A DNA stretch of 64,000 nt from Varroa destructor. Taxonomy: Eukaryota > Arthropoda > Arachnida > Mesostigmata > Varroidae. Below the pieces are notes generated by a model. That model was not told where the DNA came from and did not search any database. It saw nothing but the letters and a program-made list of their open reading frames with translations. Shown piece after piece: positions 1 to 13,700 of the stretch (position 1 is the stretch's first letter; each line of letters starts with the position of its first letter). The stretch covers positions 18,699,126-18,763,125 of the forward strand of contig NW_019211455.1 in NCBI RefSeq assembly GCF_002443255.2, given 5' to 3'. Both the position numbers and the translations under genes were made by a program.

Positions 1-1172
1 TAGGTATATTTCATGTCATAGATTTCCACATAGGCTGATTGAATAGTAGCGAAATCTAAAACCGTCGGCCTTGTGGCGCTTAATAAGCCTAAATAATCTT
101 TGTTCATATTGTTGTTCCGTTAGTAAAGTTTTTTATTCTATAATAAACGAAACATCGATTAAATTACATGGTCGTTGCATGGAAGCAGTTTTTTGTCAAC
201 TTTCTAAAGAACGTAAAATGTTTTTTTTTTCAGAAAGGCAAGGAAAAAATCAATCCATGTTCATTTCGCATGTACTACTTATAAATATATACAAAGCATA
301 TATTCAAAGCTCCAGCTAAAGGTTTTACTTTATAGGACATTCTCTGCTCGTCATAAAGTAAGTTACAACACTTACATTTAGGCGTCTTAACTTCTTTCTA
401 ATCGATGGTTAGTGACTCGCCGCTGATTATGAAGTAGTCTGCAGACAAATTTACCCTACACGTATTTAAATTGATATGTATATTAAACCTAAGCAACTTT
501 ATCAAAAAGTTTATCAAAAACTTATAAAATACATTATTTGAGTAGCGCAATTATTAAGGTAAGCAGTTATGTAACAAATTGTCAAGTTGTGCTGGCACTA
601 AAGGTGTCTCTAGACTGTATCTTGCTACGGAGCACCGAAACATCCCGCCATGCTGGCATGCATACCGGCGCAACTTTGCGGACAAATGAAGAAGGTTTAA
701 TAAGGAGTGAGGTGAAATCGAAGATATTCAAAGTGGCCAAAAGCCATGCAGGTTTTTCATGCCACGGAAAAGCTATGCTATTTTCCTAATTTCTCTAATT
801 CCTATCTAAATTGTGTGCTGTAAAGCCCGTTAATTAATTTGAACATTCATCGTTGTTGATTTCGTTACTTAGCGACACGACCCATCTCACATATTTCACT
901 CATTTAGGATATGGTATATTATTAAGACTGATTTTCTGGTTTCGTCATAACTTTGACTTAGAGAATCATCGAAGGCACTTTAAAAACTAGTAGAATTTAG
1001 CAGTAAAATGTTTTATCTTACATTTTGTCATTTTTAATATTCGAAGCAAATAGTGACAAGCCAACTCACTTTAAAAACTTAAGCAAGCGACTTGTCAAAT
1101 AAATCATAGGACAGAAAGACGTAAACAGAACGACGCGTCCGTGGCATGAAAACAGTATCAGGGAGAGGGTAA
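1..1172. other. non-coding stretch, nothing recognised
   Basis: AT-rich sequence with only short open frames of no recognisable content. A good splice-donor consensus (AAG followed by GTAAGC) occurs near 557-563 but nothing coding is attached to it. No RNA gene, repeat array or mobile-element terminus was seen. Confidence 0.6.
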
Positions 1173-1262
1173 GTGAGTGTATTCCTTTATGCGCCTTTCC
1201 TCTGTGTTTATCAACAAACAAAGGCTAGCAGACGGCTAAGCACATCAAAGTGGTCCGTGATA

Positions 1263-1604
1263 ATGAGCTCCTCCAGTTTAAAGATTTACTATCGAAAAGG
1301 GAAATCAATTATTGCGATACTCCGCAAGTGTCTCACTAAATACGGAGCAAATGTCTCGTTGAAGCAGGCAACAGTCAGGCGATTCATCAAAATATTTGAA
1401 GAGACTGGTTCGTTCAAGGGTAAAATGGCGCCTGGGAGCGTACGAACAAGCCACTACATCGCTGCAGTATAGAGAAATGTGAATGTCGATCAAATGATCT
1501 CAACGCGATGTCGCAAGCAGCTGGGTCGATCAAAGGGCACTCTAGGACTCATCCTGAAGGAAGACTTACATCTTTATTTCTACAAAGTACATTTAGTTTC
1601 TTGA
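1263..1604 (+). pseudogene. mariner/Tc1-type transposase N-terminal fragment (DUF4817-like helix-turn-helix), decayed
   Basis: The frame beginning at the ATG at 1263 reads a DNA-binding helix-turn-helix region typical of mariner-like transposases in arthropods. It starts with LKIYYRKGKSI, continues through TKYGANVSLKQATVRRF and EETGSF, then has an in-frame TAG at 1470-1472. The same frame resumes with RCRKQLGRSKGTLGLILKEDL, followed by YFYKV, which is the second helix-turn-helix seen in the family (pattern: QLG, then S..TL..IL..DL, then YK). It ends at TGA 1602-1604. No DDE/D catalytic domain follows and no terminal inverted repeats were found, so this is a 5' fragment of a dead copy. Having both halves in one frame apart from a single stop suggests moderate age. 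Family placement is from motif pattern only. Confidence 0.75.
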
Positions 1605-2899
1605 TCCTATTCGAACCTTACATCTGCCTTCGAAAGCTTTCTAACTTGCACCTTTTCCTCGTAGTATTTACAGGAGGGCAATTCTTCTAGCTAAACATAA
1701 AGCAAGCTGATTAGGTACAACTCAGCCTTGTGTGCATGAAAAATCGTAAGCTTTTTCAAGGGTGATCTATTGATAAACAGGCTATGTTATTGTAAGGACA
1801 TACATGCTCGTAAGTTCAAACACGTCAACTTTTAGAAGACATATTTAAACTGACCTAAATTCGATCGTATATTTTAGAGCAAGCATTAAACGTCAAATTT
1901 TTGCATCTCTATTATGCTGGCCTTCATTGTAGTTACCGAAAATTTGGTTATATAAGCTGAAACATGCAGCCTCTCTGATCAAGGACAGAAGCACGTCAAA
2001 TCAGTTACCAATCAAATGTGATGTACGCATGAATTGTACGTACTCAAGTTTAATTTTTAGTTCAAGTTTTCATTTAGACATTTAGTTTTTATATATGACA
2101 ACACGATGTATAGAAATTGGCAGCAACGTAAGCTACTGTGAAGAACGAATAGTTAAACTGTCTTTAGTTTTTTAGTTATTTAGCCGCCGTAATTTAAGGG
2201 AACCACAATTTAAGGGATTTCTACGCTGAATGAAAAAGGACATCGTTAAGTTATAATTATTAAGATTACGGCGTAAAGCAGTGTGGTGTGTTCATTCTTG
2301 ACGAACCTATATTATGTCGAAGATAAACTGCTTCTTGTTAATACTGTCAAGCTGTTTGTTGCTTCTGCTCATGCTCTATTATATTACATTTATATGTAGC
2401 TGAGTTTAATATTGTCGACGTTCGAGGTCTACGCTATGAGACCCTGCAACTCTTGTGCAGCAACATTTTTACATCTGCTACAATGACAGCTGCTCTAAGC
2501 AATATTGTCGGAGTGAAAAAGAAAACATTTAGGGGTACTTTCTTAGATAGGAGTAGCAGTTCCAGCATCATTATGAGCAGGCATCGAAATCCTCTTGATT
2601 TTCCTGGTTGTCTCCTTCGCACCTTTCATTTTGCTACAGGTATCATTTAGTGGTGTTTCGTCGCTGCCACTCTTTCTAGCCGCTTGTCGTGTTGGCAACA
2701 GACGTCGCTCAAAAACAACAGCTGTCGTCGCATGACTGTTATCCCTGATAATAGGTATAGAGCGTGCACACAACGCAGGCGTTTATATGAACGACGTGTT
2801 ATACACTAGGGATTGTTGCTTGAAGTTTCGCCAATAAGATATAATACACGGCCCGAGTGTACATATACAGTTTAGTACATAGTGAGTATGACACGCGCA
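1605..2899. other. non-coding stretch, nothing recognised
   Basis: Sequence downstream of the transposase remnant. No DDE domain, inverted terminal repeat or other gene was seen. Open frames near 2434-2773 on both strands are short and unremarkable. Confidence 0.55.
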
Positions 2900-3320
2900 C
2901 CGTAAGTGCATTGCAAACGACGCAATCGCTAGGCGACGAAACGACAGACGCAGTAGTGCATCTACTACGCTGCTACTCGGTCTATGCACGGAAGCGCACC
3001 GCATCGCGCCGCACTATCCCGTGAGTCTTCGGAGCAGCGGTGGCCGCTGAAGCTGCAGCCGCAACTACGTTGTGCCAGCGCGATTCATTCGCACACGAAA
3101 GTGTCGGAGCCTTCTTCCCTTCTTTCAATGGGAGCTTGACGTTCGGTCTCGGGCAGTTCCACTACCGCAGACACCATTACGACTTCGGACTATACAACAT
3201 TGGTTCGTTGAGCTACGATTAGCTGTATACCGAATGGCGTTGGCAACTCGTCTATTAGGATGGTGAAGGGATGATTGACCACGGACTGTTGTTGGCTGCG
3301 CGCGGCATGGAGTCGTCCGC

Positions 3321-3339
3321 TATTTATTTATTTATTTAA
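3321..3339. repeat. (TTTA)n tetranucleotide repeat
   Basis: About four and a half copies of TATT/TTTA in a row, read directly from the sequence. Confidence 0.85.
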
Positions 3340-3433
3340 TATTAACAGCAGCAAAAGCGGCCGCAGTCACAGTGCACAACGGCAACAGCAGCATCTCGGG
3401 CATTGAGGTATCAGCAATGTACGCGCGGAGTAA

Positions 3434-3453
3434 GCCGCCGCCGCCGCCGCCGC
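3434..3453. repeat. (GCC)n trinucleotide repeat
   Basis: Six uninterrupted GCC units followed by GCTGCC. The run is in a GC-richer block and could be part of a 5' UTR; it is not in a convincing coding frame. Confidence 0.9.
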
Positions 3454-4960
3454 TGCCGATAAAGGAGTGACAAGTAGTACTCCGAATGGATTGCACGTAG
3501 ACGCCAGTTAGTTGGGCATCCGCCGAATACAAGGCAGCTAGAAGCCGAAAGTTTGTCAGCGCGATAATCGCCTAAGTCTTACAAGAGAATATATAAGTGG
3601 TGAAGACTAACCAGCGGATAGATCGGCTGCTTTGGACAAACATCTTCGGTCGACTTCATCGACGCTGGCTGCAGCAGCAGCAAAACAGCTGTTGGAGCAG
3701 CGGATACGCAAGCGCCAACGAAAACATCAGAAACAACAAGGCCAGTTAGTGTACTATAGAGAGTGTAGCATATCATTGACAAGAACAGTCGTACTTCAAA
3801 GCGGTCGTACCAGTAATGGTGTCATATTATATCTTAGCATAACATTAGCAAAAAAGGCACCGTAGTGCAGGGCCGAAACAGCCGTTGCTAACCGTTAACA
3901 AGAGCGACAAACAGTGTATGGTTGGTGTCAAAGATAGTTTTACTTGACAAATATGTTCCTATAGCTTTCCCACTACCAGCTATAGCCGTTATAGCTATTC
4001 ATACGGTTGATGATATTAGTGTGTTTAGCTATGGGTCCATATAAGGTTACAAGTCCCAGCTTTGGCCAATTGATTTCTTAACCGCTCATCCAACGGGTAT
4101 ACCCCGTTTCGTGAATAGATTCATTGCTGTTGTCAGATCTGGACAACCGCAGATCTTTCCGCCGACAGCTAGTTAGTTCTTTATCGGTGTTGCCTGATTA
4201 CTCAGGATGCCACCGCTTGTTGCTAGTTGAACAAGAGGGCACGTACGAGAGCTCAGTCGGTGCAGACTTTCCTCGGTGGATTCGGTCGACAACAGTCTTC
4301 TGTTCCACAAACATTAACTGGCCGTGACACGGCTCTTGACCAGTGTTGATTGTTAGTGGACGGCTGGCGGATCGTTGATCATGATTTAAATGATGGGGAA
4401 GACGTTGCCGTAGCATGCGCTATGAATGTTTTGGATGCTCGCTATAGCCGTTATAGCATCTGATCTTGATACCGACTCTACGGTCACTCTCTTGGTACTG
4501 TTGTAGCTACGCGTAAGCAAATAGCATGAATCGCTCTCCAGTGACCCTATTGTTTGCGATACTATCGCGGTCGATTGCTTGACTGGCTCGTTGACTGGCA
4601 GCAGAAAGTGCATTGGCGTATTTCATGTTCCGCCAGCAGCGCCCGCACTGGCGCTATTTCGCTATGTAAGAGTTTCCTAGTATATTGTTGTTGCCGTTAT
4701 AACAACTTATTCGTTAGGGCCTAGAGAGCAATAAGCGTCGATCTCTGACGTTAAACTGTACCTTTTATTAGCGCCAGTATTAATAGCGCTAATGCTAGGA
4801 CAGCTATTGTGAAATGAGAATTTGTCGTATCCCCATAGCGTATATGTGTTATATGCTGTGGCCTGTGCGTTAAAACGTGTTTGTGAGTTGCTATAAGTTG
4901 TTTATCGGCGTTTCCATATAGATCGATATAGGAGACGTGGCTTATTCAAGGAGTAAGTAA

Positions 4961-7552
4961 TGAATAATTATTACAAGTAGAGTGAATAAAAAAGCGGTAA
5001 TGGATTGCTGTGAAATCGTGTTCGGAGATGGAATATTGCAAGTAAGCAGCTAGTTAGGTCGACATGCTATAGAACTAAACGGACTATCAGAATGAGAAAC
5101 TTGTCTGCGAGACTAATACAGTAAAAAAAATGAGTGAATTTTATGACCTATGCCTATATTTGACCGCTACACCAATCAGCGGTTCCGGAAGGTTTGATAT
5201 ACTCAACCGCACGCTGTGGACTTTTGTAGAGACAAAAGATGGCGGTACCAGATGTGTAAGACGCAATAGGGAGTGCCGCCTTTCGTTAATATGATTATAT
5301 TTGAAGATATCAACAATTTATTAGACCATCACAAAGATGTGGAAAATCAAGTAGAACAACTATTTGGTTAAGATGTTTGGAGATTTGACCTTGCTTGATC
5401 CACTTGAACACTGTCATCGTTTCCGGTACGGCAGATATACATCTAGCTTGTACATTGTATGGTAAGATTGTATTTGGACGATTTCTCCACAGGATGAACA
5501 TAACCAATAACTGGAAAAGTCTATATATTGAACTAACTTTATAGTCAATAGAACATTAAGTAACTTACATTACAAAGAAACCTGTTCTTCCCATGAGACT
5601 GCCGTGGGCAATTTGCATATAATATAATGCTGTTTTGTTTAATTTGTCGTCCAGTAGTTGCTGTTCGACTATAGAACCATCTGCTGATTGTCTGGAATTA
5701 ACCATAGGTCGACACCGAACATTTTATATACACGTAATTTGTAGACATTCTATAATAACATGTGCTATCATGCATAGTAAAATAAACATGGTGTTAATAT
5801 CAATAGGAACTAGTCTTTTTACAGCTGCGCCTGCATTGCTCGAGTCAAATAGGTGCATGATGTAACACGTCTGTAGTAAACCGTTCGGGTCTATTGCCTC
5901 TGCTGCTTAGTAGATAGTGCTAGCATGTGATGATTAGATAAACCACGTTAGACTTATGAACAAGAATAAGCTGCAAATTTACTGGAAATTTGGAACGCGT
6001 TATGGATATACGGATCTGCATGATGAATCATTTCACCAGCGGATTTTTTGCAGAACGACCACTTCATTATGTGTTTGGCCAAAGCTCATAAAATTTCTGG
6101 TGATTTCTTCTGAACCGCCTTTATAGAGGACGTATCAAATACTTCACGTAAATTTACAAGGCTTCATTACCATGGACTCATGTTCAACCATACTAAGTTA
6201 CCTGTTTTACCATATTATCGACGATTTCGATCTTTGATGCTGAGTAATGTTTTTAGTTGTAGAACTACGTGTAACAGATTGAAAAGATGGTTTGGGAATC
6301 CGTCAGTCTGAAAAATTTTTAATTGTGAGCACCAGCACCGTGCTGTTTCGCCCAGCCATTTTCTGATTCCCCTAAATTTCTATTTGAGTTGTGTCTATAA
6401 TCGGCTTATTGGAGACTTACAGTAGTTTGAGAAATCGGGATAATTAATACTGCTCCTAAGCTGTTCTGATTTCAATTTCTCTTTGCACTCCACGCTGGGC
6501 TGAAAAGATATTTTCGCCCTGGAAAATAGCAGAACATGTCAAGGGCGGTTCCTGGGAGACGAGAACGACGTTCTCAGACCGCCAGTTAATATTCGCGCCG
6601 CTATCCAAAAGTTCCTAGCCCTAAAAGCAACTAGTCACTCAAATCAGAGAAAAATACTGATTAGGTTAGCTGAGTCAGAACAGTCACGCTCAGGCAAGAT
6701 TCGCTCTGGCAGCTTTTTCTCTTACCGCAAAAACAAATGGATGCATTCAATTGAAGTTCGGGAAGAACAGCGAGGATTTCGCAGGCAGGAAGCTTGACGC
6801 CCTGGAGCTGTCCGACGCCCATTCAGTGTGTCTAATCGGTATGAGAAGCGGTAGCGGGAGATCAGATTGAGGGCCCATAGTTCCGACAGGAAACAATCTG
6901 AACTCGACAGTGATGGTTACATAGACTGTTAGGTTCAACGACCAACGGAAACATTGTTTGGTTAATTTTTTTATAGTGGTTCGTATTGTTTAACCGAATA
7001 TGGGCAGTATGATAGCTATTGTTAATATGCTGGTAAGGAAAATGAGATCCGATTAAACCCGAAACTGAATATTTATTCATTCGAAAACACGGTATGTTAG
7101 CATCAATACAACTTAAAGAGAATCTCTTGGGTTCATTACATTTCCAGTCTATTTAGCAGGGTAGCAAGAACTTTGTCGATTGTAATGACGAGAAACTGAA
7201 ATTTGGATTTTAAAAACAGCTTTAAGAATTCGGATATTGTATTCAATTAATTCAATATGGACCTTGCTACTTTGCCGTACTGGAATTATTAGTTCACTAT
7301 AAGAGAGGATATCATCGTCACTCCCGCGGTGCGTTGTGTGGAACCTTATGTGGAATGTTGAAAAATATCATTGTGAGGATTCGAATTGTTATTATTATAT
7401 TGTAAAATCGCAAAAAATACGATGGTATCCCGTAAGAACATCTGTTTAATCCACTGTGCACTATTCATCTGTAATGTGTGTTATAGTCACAGCTATAAAT
7501 TGTGTCCAGCAAACTAATTAAGGCAGTCGTTAATTAATTAATTGATTTTCAG
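4961..7552. other. non-coding region upstream of regucalcin coding exon 1
   Basis: No gene recognised. It ends in TTAATTAATTAATTGATTTTCAG, a plausible branch and pyrimidine/acceptor context whose AG is at 7551-7552, only three bases before the regucalcin ATG. That implies a 5' UTR intron, most of which would be this stretch. Confidence 0.45.
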
Positions 7553-7555
7553 ACA

Positions 7556-7712
7556 ATGTCGGTGCGAGTATTAAATTCCGACGTGCAAGACTTAGGCGAA
7601 GGACCTCACTGGGATGCTGTAAACGGCCGCTTGCTCATAGTTGACATTGATCAGTTTGCGGTCATGTTTATTGATCCGGTAAACGGTGATATTACTGCCA
7701 GGCACAAATTCG
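7556..7712 (+). CDS. RGN: regucalcin coding exon 1
   Basis: Encodes residues 1-52 plus the first base of codon 53. It contains the LGEGPHWD motif with the metal-ligand Glu. It ends at the donor G|GTTAGTG; reading through would hit TAG at 7715, which supports splicing here. The preceding bases TTTTCAG|ACA look like an acceptor. Confidence 0.92.
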
Positions 7713-10700
7713 GTTAGTGGGAATGCATTTGAGAGCTTTTCAATGGCCAGAAAGGTAAATAACAAGGAGGAAATTTTGCCCCCAAGTCTATTAGCCTACG
7801 TAATTGACTCGGTACGTCCTCTCGATTTAGGTTGAATGCGGTTACCATTAAAAAAAAAAAACTTTATCGAGCTGTTTTTGTACGAACCTTTTTCTCGCCA
7901 ATATAAAGAAAAATATTTGGAGCCAAATGAATGTTCGCTTCGTATGTATGTTACATTAGTTTTACAAACATTAGCTTAGAGGTTATCAAAGACCTATGCT
8001 CAGAATGTTTTTCGAGTATTTATGATAAAAAAAAATATTCGCTGTTCCATTAACTCGATTAAGGAAAGCAATGGTGGAAACTACTTTTTTGAGATGACTG
8101 TACAATCTTACGGCGTATCACAAATCAAATGATTTCAATTCGAACTGAACTTAGATGACAAGGTGGGAGCCGTGATTCCTTACGCCTCGGATTCCAATAT
8201 TATGGTGGTGGCAGTCGCAAATCGCCTGGTTAAATACGACTCGGTAAAAAGAGAAATCCTTGAGACACTCGTTGATGTGACAAATCACGAAAAAAACGTT
8301 CGTACCAGAATCAACGATGCCAAATGCGATCCCTATGGACGCATTCTATTTGGTTAGTATTTACACACACTGAGATATATATATACACGAAATGTATCAG
8401 TTATAATTTCAATAGTTCCCATCTCAGCTTAGATGTTAAAAATAAAATATGTTCGCTGTACTTTTGTTTGCAGTTCGGATTACAACAAGCATTATTGTAT
8501 GTGAAATCTATGGTATCTAGCCATTGCTATAGCAAGTTTTAGCAACATTTGGCAAAATAAATGTATTTCGTCCATTAAATGTGTTTCGAATTAATTCTGC
8601 AAAGGAGCCATAACCAGATGATGAAATTGTCAACTTCTTCTGTTACTTTTGTATGATCTGTGTGTATTTAGGCACGATGATGTACGAAACTCCCGAAGAA
8701 GTTTACCCAGAAAACATTGGTAAATTATTTAGCTATTCTGGAAATGGAGGTCTCAAAGTGTTGCTTCAGGATGTGTCCCTGTCCAATGGGCTTGCCTGGA
8801 CCCGCGACAACAAAACCTTTTTCTATATCGACTCAATCCCGAACAAAACTCTAACCGCTTACGACTACAGCGACGAGGGAGAAATATGTGAGTTCCCTTT
8901 TTAACGTCAACTACAATCAAACTAATGACAAATAATCCACATTTGCCGGGAGAAAGTAAGGTTGTCGATAACGTAATCGAGGTATTTATATGTGTTTCAA
9001 TACTTGACATTACTGGAAAATAGGCCCCATTTCGGTCCCACGATCCTTGCTAGAGAATGATCATTTGACAGCACTCAACGAATTCTCTCGCTCTCCCTAT
9101 ATACATATATATGTATTGTCAAGAAAGTACAGTTTATATGCATTGTACTAGAATATCAGAAAATTTGCAGAGTGGTGCCTATTATTATTTGCCAGATCAA
9201 AACACTAAGTATCATATTATTGTAAAAAAAAAACAAGCGTTTTTCCTTTATATCTATACTCGTTAACGTTGTTCTGGAGTAGATAAGGAGGCATTTTTTA
9301 TGTGTGGCTAATAGCAAAATTTGCCCAACTTGCTCGTGAGTAAACGGAATACTAAGAAAAGCCAAACCAAACATTTTATACAGCATGAATATACAGTATA
9401 TGCATCGTTTTCTATTTGGTCAGCCCTTTACTACACGTATATACGATAGTGTGCAGGCGAGTGTGAATCACATCCGTATAAATTAGAAATATACTGCATT
9501 TCTGCAGTAGTCTGGCATATGTCACATAGATGACATGTAACCTAATTGAGTGACGAAGTGTTCCTTGCAAGGGGCTCAGTTGCTATGCATTCGCTATGGA
9601 GGAGAGAAGAAAATTATATGTTCACCTGTATACATTCATATGACGTATTTCGCGCAACTTTGCCGACCACTTATTTTTCTTCGTTCCACCATCATCATTT
9701 GCATCCTCGGCAGAATTTAGAATAAAACTACTCAGTCTATTTTCCACTGGGGTACATAGTTTTTTTTACTGACTACTGGAAGATGGAGTGGCTCGCAAGG
9801 TGCGATGGCCGTAAAGGTTCGACACTCCGCGCTCCATTACAACGCGGCCACATATTTTAGCCAAGCGAAATGGGTAGAAAAGAGGACAGACCCAAAACGA
9901 GGCTTGTTATTTCAAGTATAAAGTATACAAGACTTGGACATCTAACGGTTGCGGCTTCTAACCTTCTCCTCAAATCTCTCACCTCGATCAAAAAAAGACC
10001 TCTGTTTTGTTCTACAGGCACCACAAAAAGCATAGATCTCAATAGAATTCAATTTAGGCGATGTTCAGTTGTATCGCTGAAACGGTGACGAGGCGAGATT
10101 TATGAAGCCGTGCTGTATAAGTTGCTGATACGATTTGGATATCCGCATTAGTTATGGCTGTATGTTATTGTTAAATGTTTCGTTCCGGAAAGAAGGGAAG
10201 CAGGCTATCGCGAAACATTTTTTAAGATTATAAAAATACCTACTTCCTTTTTCCCAAATTAGTTTTAATGACGCTATTGCGCATAATCGTAAAATAATCT
10301 GGATAAAATGGATTTTTGTTAATCCTTATAGATTACTTTTTTGATCTCACCGACATTGTTATTTGATCTCTGTTCTATTCTTTCCAGCCCGAACTTGACG
10401 AATGCTATTATTATGACTAATCCAATTTCACAGTGAAATTTACGAATAATCCGTATTCAGAAGAACACTTATTATGTTTTGTTTGTAGTTTCCCATACTA
10501 TTTTAGGATTCATTTTTTGTATGTAAACTACTTACTTATGCAACTTAGGCCGACGGTTTCTTAAATCAGTTCCTTTAGCTAATCGAATTCTATTCATTCA
10601 ATTGCATTAACATGCAGTAAGCTTGCACACGTAAAAATTACCAATCACATTTTGGTGTATCGATACGTACACGTACTTCACCATAAGCAAAGTGTCCATA

Positions 10701-13700
10701 ATGTTGCGAGGTCAACAAAAAACAGTTGCCGCAGAAGTAGGCAAAGCTTACAACCCCTTTTCCGCGTTTAGATTATAGCATCAAGATCATCTTCTGTGTG
10801 GTCGTATTTTAAAGCATGTTGTTCGACTACAGCGGTTAGTAAAAACCTTAGTTTACGCCTCCTCTAACAAGACGAAAAGAATTCAAGGTCTCGCGCCGTA
10901 TCCGAGAAGATCAGATTCGTAGCATTATACTGTCCTGCACAGGGATGCCCATCACTAACATCACCTGGAAGTGTACGTGTCTGTTGCAAGGAGATTGTCA
11001 ACAACGCGTTCCTTAGCGGCAGAACAATAGTCCGTCAACCAAGTCTATCGTGGAAATCTCTGCCTTCGTTTCGCACCTAAAAAGATAGTGTTGATGTCGT
11101 TGGAAAACGGCACAAGGCGAGCAGATATGAACGAACTCTGGCAGTTTTTCCTAGAGTTCGACAGACACAACAAAATCCGAACCTAGCAAATCAAATTCTT
11201 GACTTATATCAAAGAATAAACAACCAGTGGGGAACTGCAGTGATACGTATGGTTCAATCTGTTCGCTGTCCAATTCGTTCCGGTTACTGGCTGGTTAACA
11301 CCAACTCGATGTGTTTCTTGCGTAAACAACTGTAATATGGCTAGAAGCTATAGTTCTAAAAGAGAATAGTATAAAACATTATGTAAGTAAATCTAAGCGA
11401 AAAATACGCCAACGGAATAATACAGGAAGAGCAGCTAGATAGTAACGATTATCTAAAAAGTATTTAAAGTGTATTTAAGAGTGACGTTATCTATGGTATG
11501 CAATAGAAAAATGGGCCAGCCTATGAAATTTGTTGCTTTGCTTTTAGCTGTTGAGGTTAGGGGCTGCATTAGGATTAGGCCAAATCCTGTATTTTAGAAG
11601 CAGCGGATAGCATCCAGCTGAATACGAAGAAATGCTCCAAACATTGTAGAATAGCTCCCATAGAGGTATTCTACAATGTTTGCCCAAAGCGCCTGATTAC
11701 AATGTGGTTACGTATGTCTTTGCTTATAACACGGAAGCTGCCTATTGAACGAAACATCAGGAAACTATAAGGGCAAATGATATCAACAGTGGAAAAACGT
11801 CGAGACCATTGTTCGAATTTTGTTGGCTTCTCATTTCATTAAAGTGGCTACGAATATTTCAGTATCGATATGGAAGATATTGATATACGCCTGCATAGCA
11901 CATATCGTATATATTACAGCAGTTTCTATACAAAATAAGTTACCCACAGGAGTTCACTCCATATTACTCCATAAGACGAAAACTGCAGATACGTCTAAAC
12001 AACATAATAGCTTAACCAAAGCCCATTTTGCATAATGCACAAGTTTTTTTAGCAGGCTTACAACGTCTAAAAGAAATTACATTCGCTGTGAATTAGAACG
12101 AAATGCGAAAATCTAATTTAGCACAAGCTAGTTTAGTTTCCAACAGACATACCTGTGATACCGATGTGATTGATACTACGGAACACATGGGTGACAATAC
12201 CTAATTTGACTGCTAAATCCTCTACATAACCTTGTTGAACTGTTAGGTAATTCACGTTCCTGCAAGCCTTCACGTATTTAATGCTATATTTAAAGGGCAT
12301 ATGACATCAAGAAGGTTTGGCGCAGTCGCTTGTTATTTCCTATTCAGTTAATGCAGGTTGTGTACTTGGGTGGTCAGTCAGTCTATTGCTTTTCGTCATG
12401 TCTTCTTTGTTTTCTTTCAGTCAGCCAAGTCCGAATAAAGCATTGCTAGGCGTGGTAGGGTCGCCGTATCAGTTGTTTTATTAACCTAACCACATTCATC
12501 CACCGTGAATACGATTAGCCTTCTTGCTCATCGAGATATTATCAAATTTTCGGAAAGATCCCTGTAGATGTATTCTCAACAGCCAACAAACTGACACAAA
12601 TTGCTGGGAGGATAATGTTTCCTGTGTAAACACATTGAGACCCCAGAGATGCGACGAAACATTGGAAATGTGAGATCGCATCTTCTGTCCCTATTAAGGG
12701 GATATGCCTGTGAAACCCTATCTTATTTAGATAGTGAAATTTGGCATTATTGGTGACATTCGTTAATTGTGAACTGTGTAAGAATGTTAATTGGTAGAGG
12801 ATTTGGTTATAACGCTGTATATTCATGTTGAATATTTCCCAACTATTTTCTTAAGCATATCTAAAAATGTCGTCGAACTGGCTGTTGTCTATTTCTTGAT
12901 AATTTCACATGCTATGATGCGAAATGCTCCGCTATGGTCAGCACCCAAAAGAAATCTTTGCGAGTTTTGAACTGCACGCCTTGTATGTCTCTATGTGTTC
13001 TTCTTGTAATAAAACACGTATCTTTTCCAAAGCGTTACCCTAAAGTCCCCTAACTTAGTTGCTGAGCCTTTTTATGGAGCTGAGTCGTCCAAGCAACCCC
13101 TCGTAACACAATCCCTGTACCGAGATAATTAACCCAACGAAAATTTATTTTTAGTGAGCGCGCTCAATACAACGCATTACATCATATATACTTTGGGATC
13201 ATCTCCTATTTTCATAGTTCATCTTTTATAATCAAGGCCACATTTCTCAAAACCCGTTATGGCCTGCTTATTTCTCTGCGTCCATGCGTCTTCATTCTAG
13301 CCGTTCGCACTCTCCTTTTATTCTTACGTAACAGCATTTCTTTGTGGAAGTGTAGGGTTGGTCAAACGGGTTTTTTTGTTCTTCACTCATTTTCAGCCTC
13401 GTCTACATTCTCGTAGCTGTTAACCCATGGCCTGCGATGGCTCCTATTTCGGCTGCTGCATTGCTGTTGTTGCCTATCCTAGCAGGCTGCTTCGGCCTGT
13501 CATTCTGTGCAGCCGACGGTATTCGGGCCGGTTAGTTTCCCCTACTTCGCTGGCCGTTCTTCCTCTGGCCTGCCTTCCTAAGGTCACGTTCTATGAGTAC
13601 GCCAATGCAATGCGACCCGTATTTGGCTGTTTTAGCTAGAGAAGGAGGCAGAACGCAGGCAAGGGACGGTCATGTAGCCGTATCATCTATGCCACACATC

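Larger units (their letters stand above)
2900..4960. promoter_or_regulatory. GC-richer region, possible promoter or 5' UTR exon territory
   Basis: Base composition rises here compared with the flanks, with CpG-bearing and CAG/CAA-type low-complexity sequence, a GCC triplet run (3434-3453) and a TTTA run (3321-3339). Because the regucalcin start codon at 7556 is preceded by a good splice acceptor, its transcript probably begins in an upstream non-coding exon, and this block is the natural place to look. Donor-like GTAAGT occurs at 4953. The assignment is inference; no TATA box or initiator was established. Confidence 0.25.

Noticed and set aside
2339..2360. TAATACTGTCA resembling the miR-8/200 start
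   Set aside because: Match stops after 11 bases and no star arm is nearby.
8153..8165. Regucalcin exon 2 starting at 8163 (GTG) after 'acaag'
   Set aside because: That acceptor would break the reading frame from exon 1. The AG at 8153-8154 keeps frame and supplies the expected DDK before VGAVIP.
9782..9838. tRNA-like segment with ATGGAG/CTCCAT ends and a GGTTCGA
   Set aside because: Only about 55 nt long. The presumed T stem does not pair and there is no D arm or anticodon stem, so it is an accidental match.
12557..12580. CCCTGTAGAT core resembling miR-10
   Set aside because: The rest of the mature sequence differs and no fold-back partner is present.
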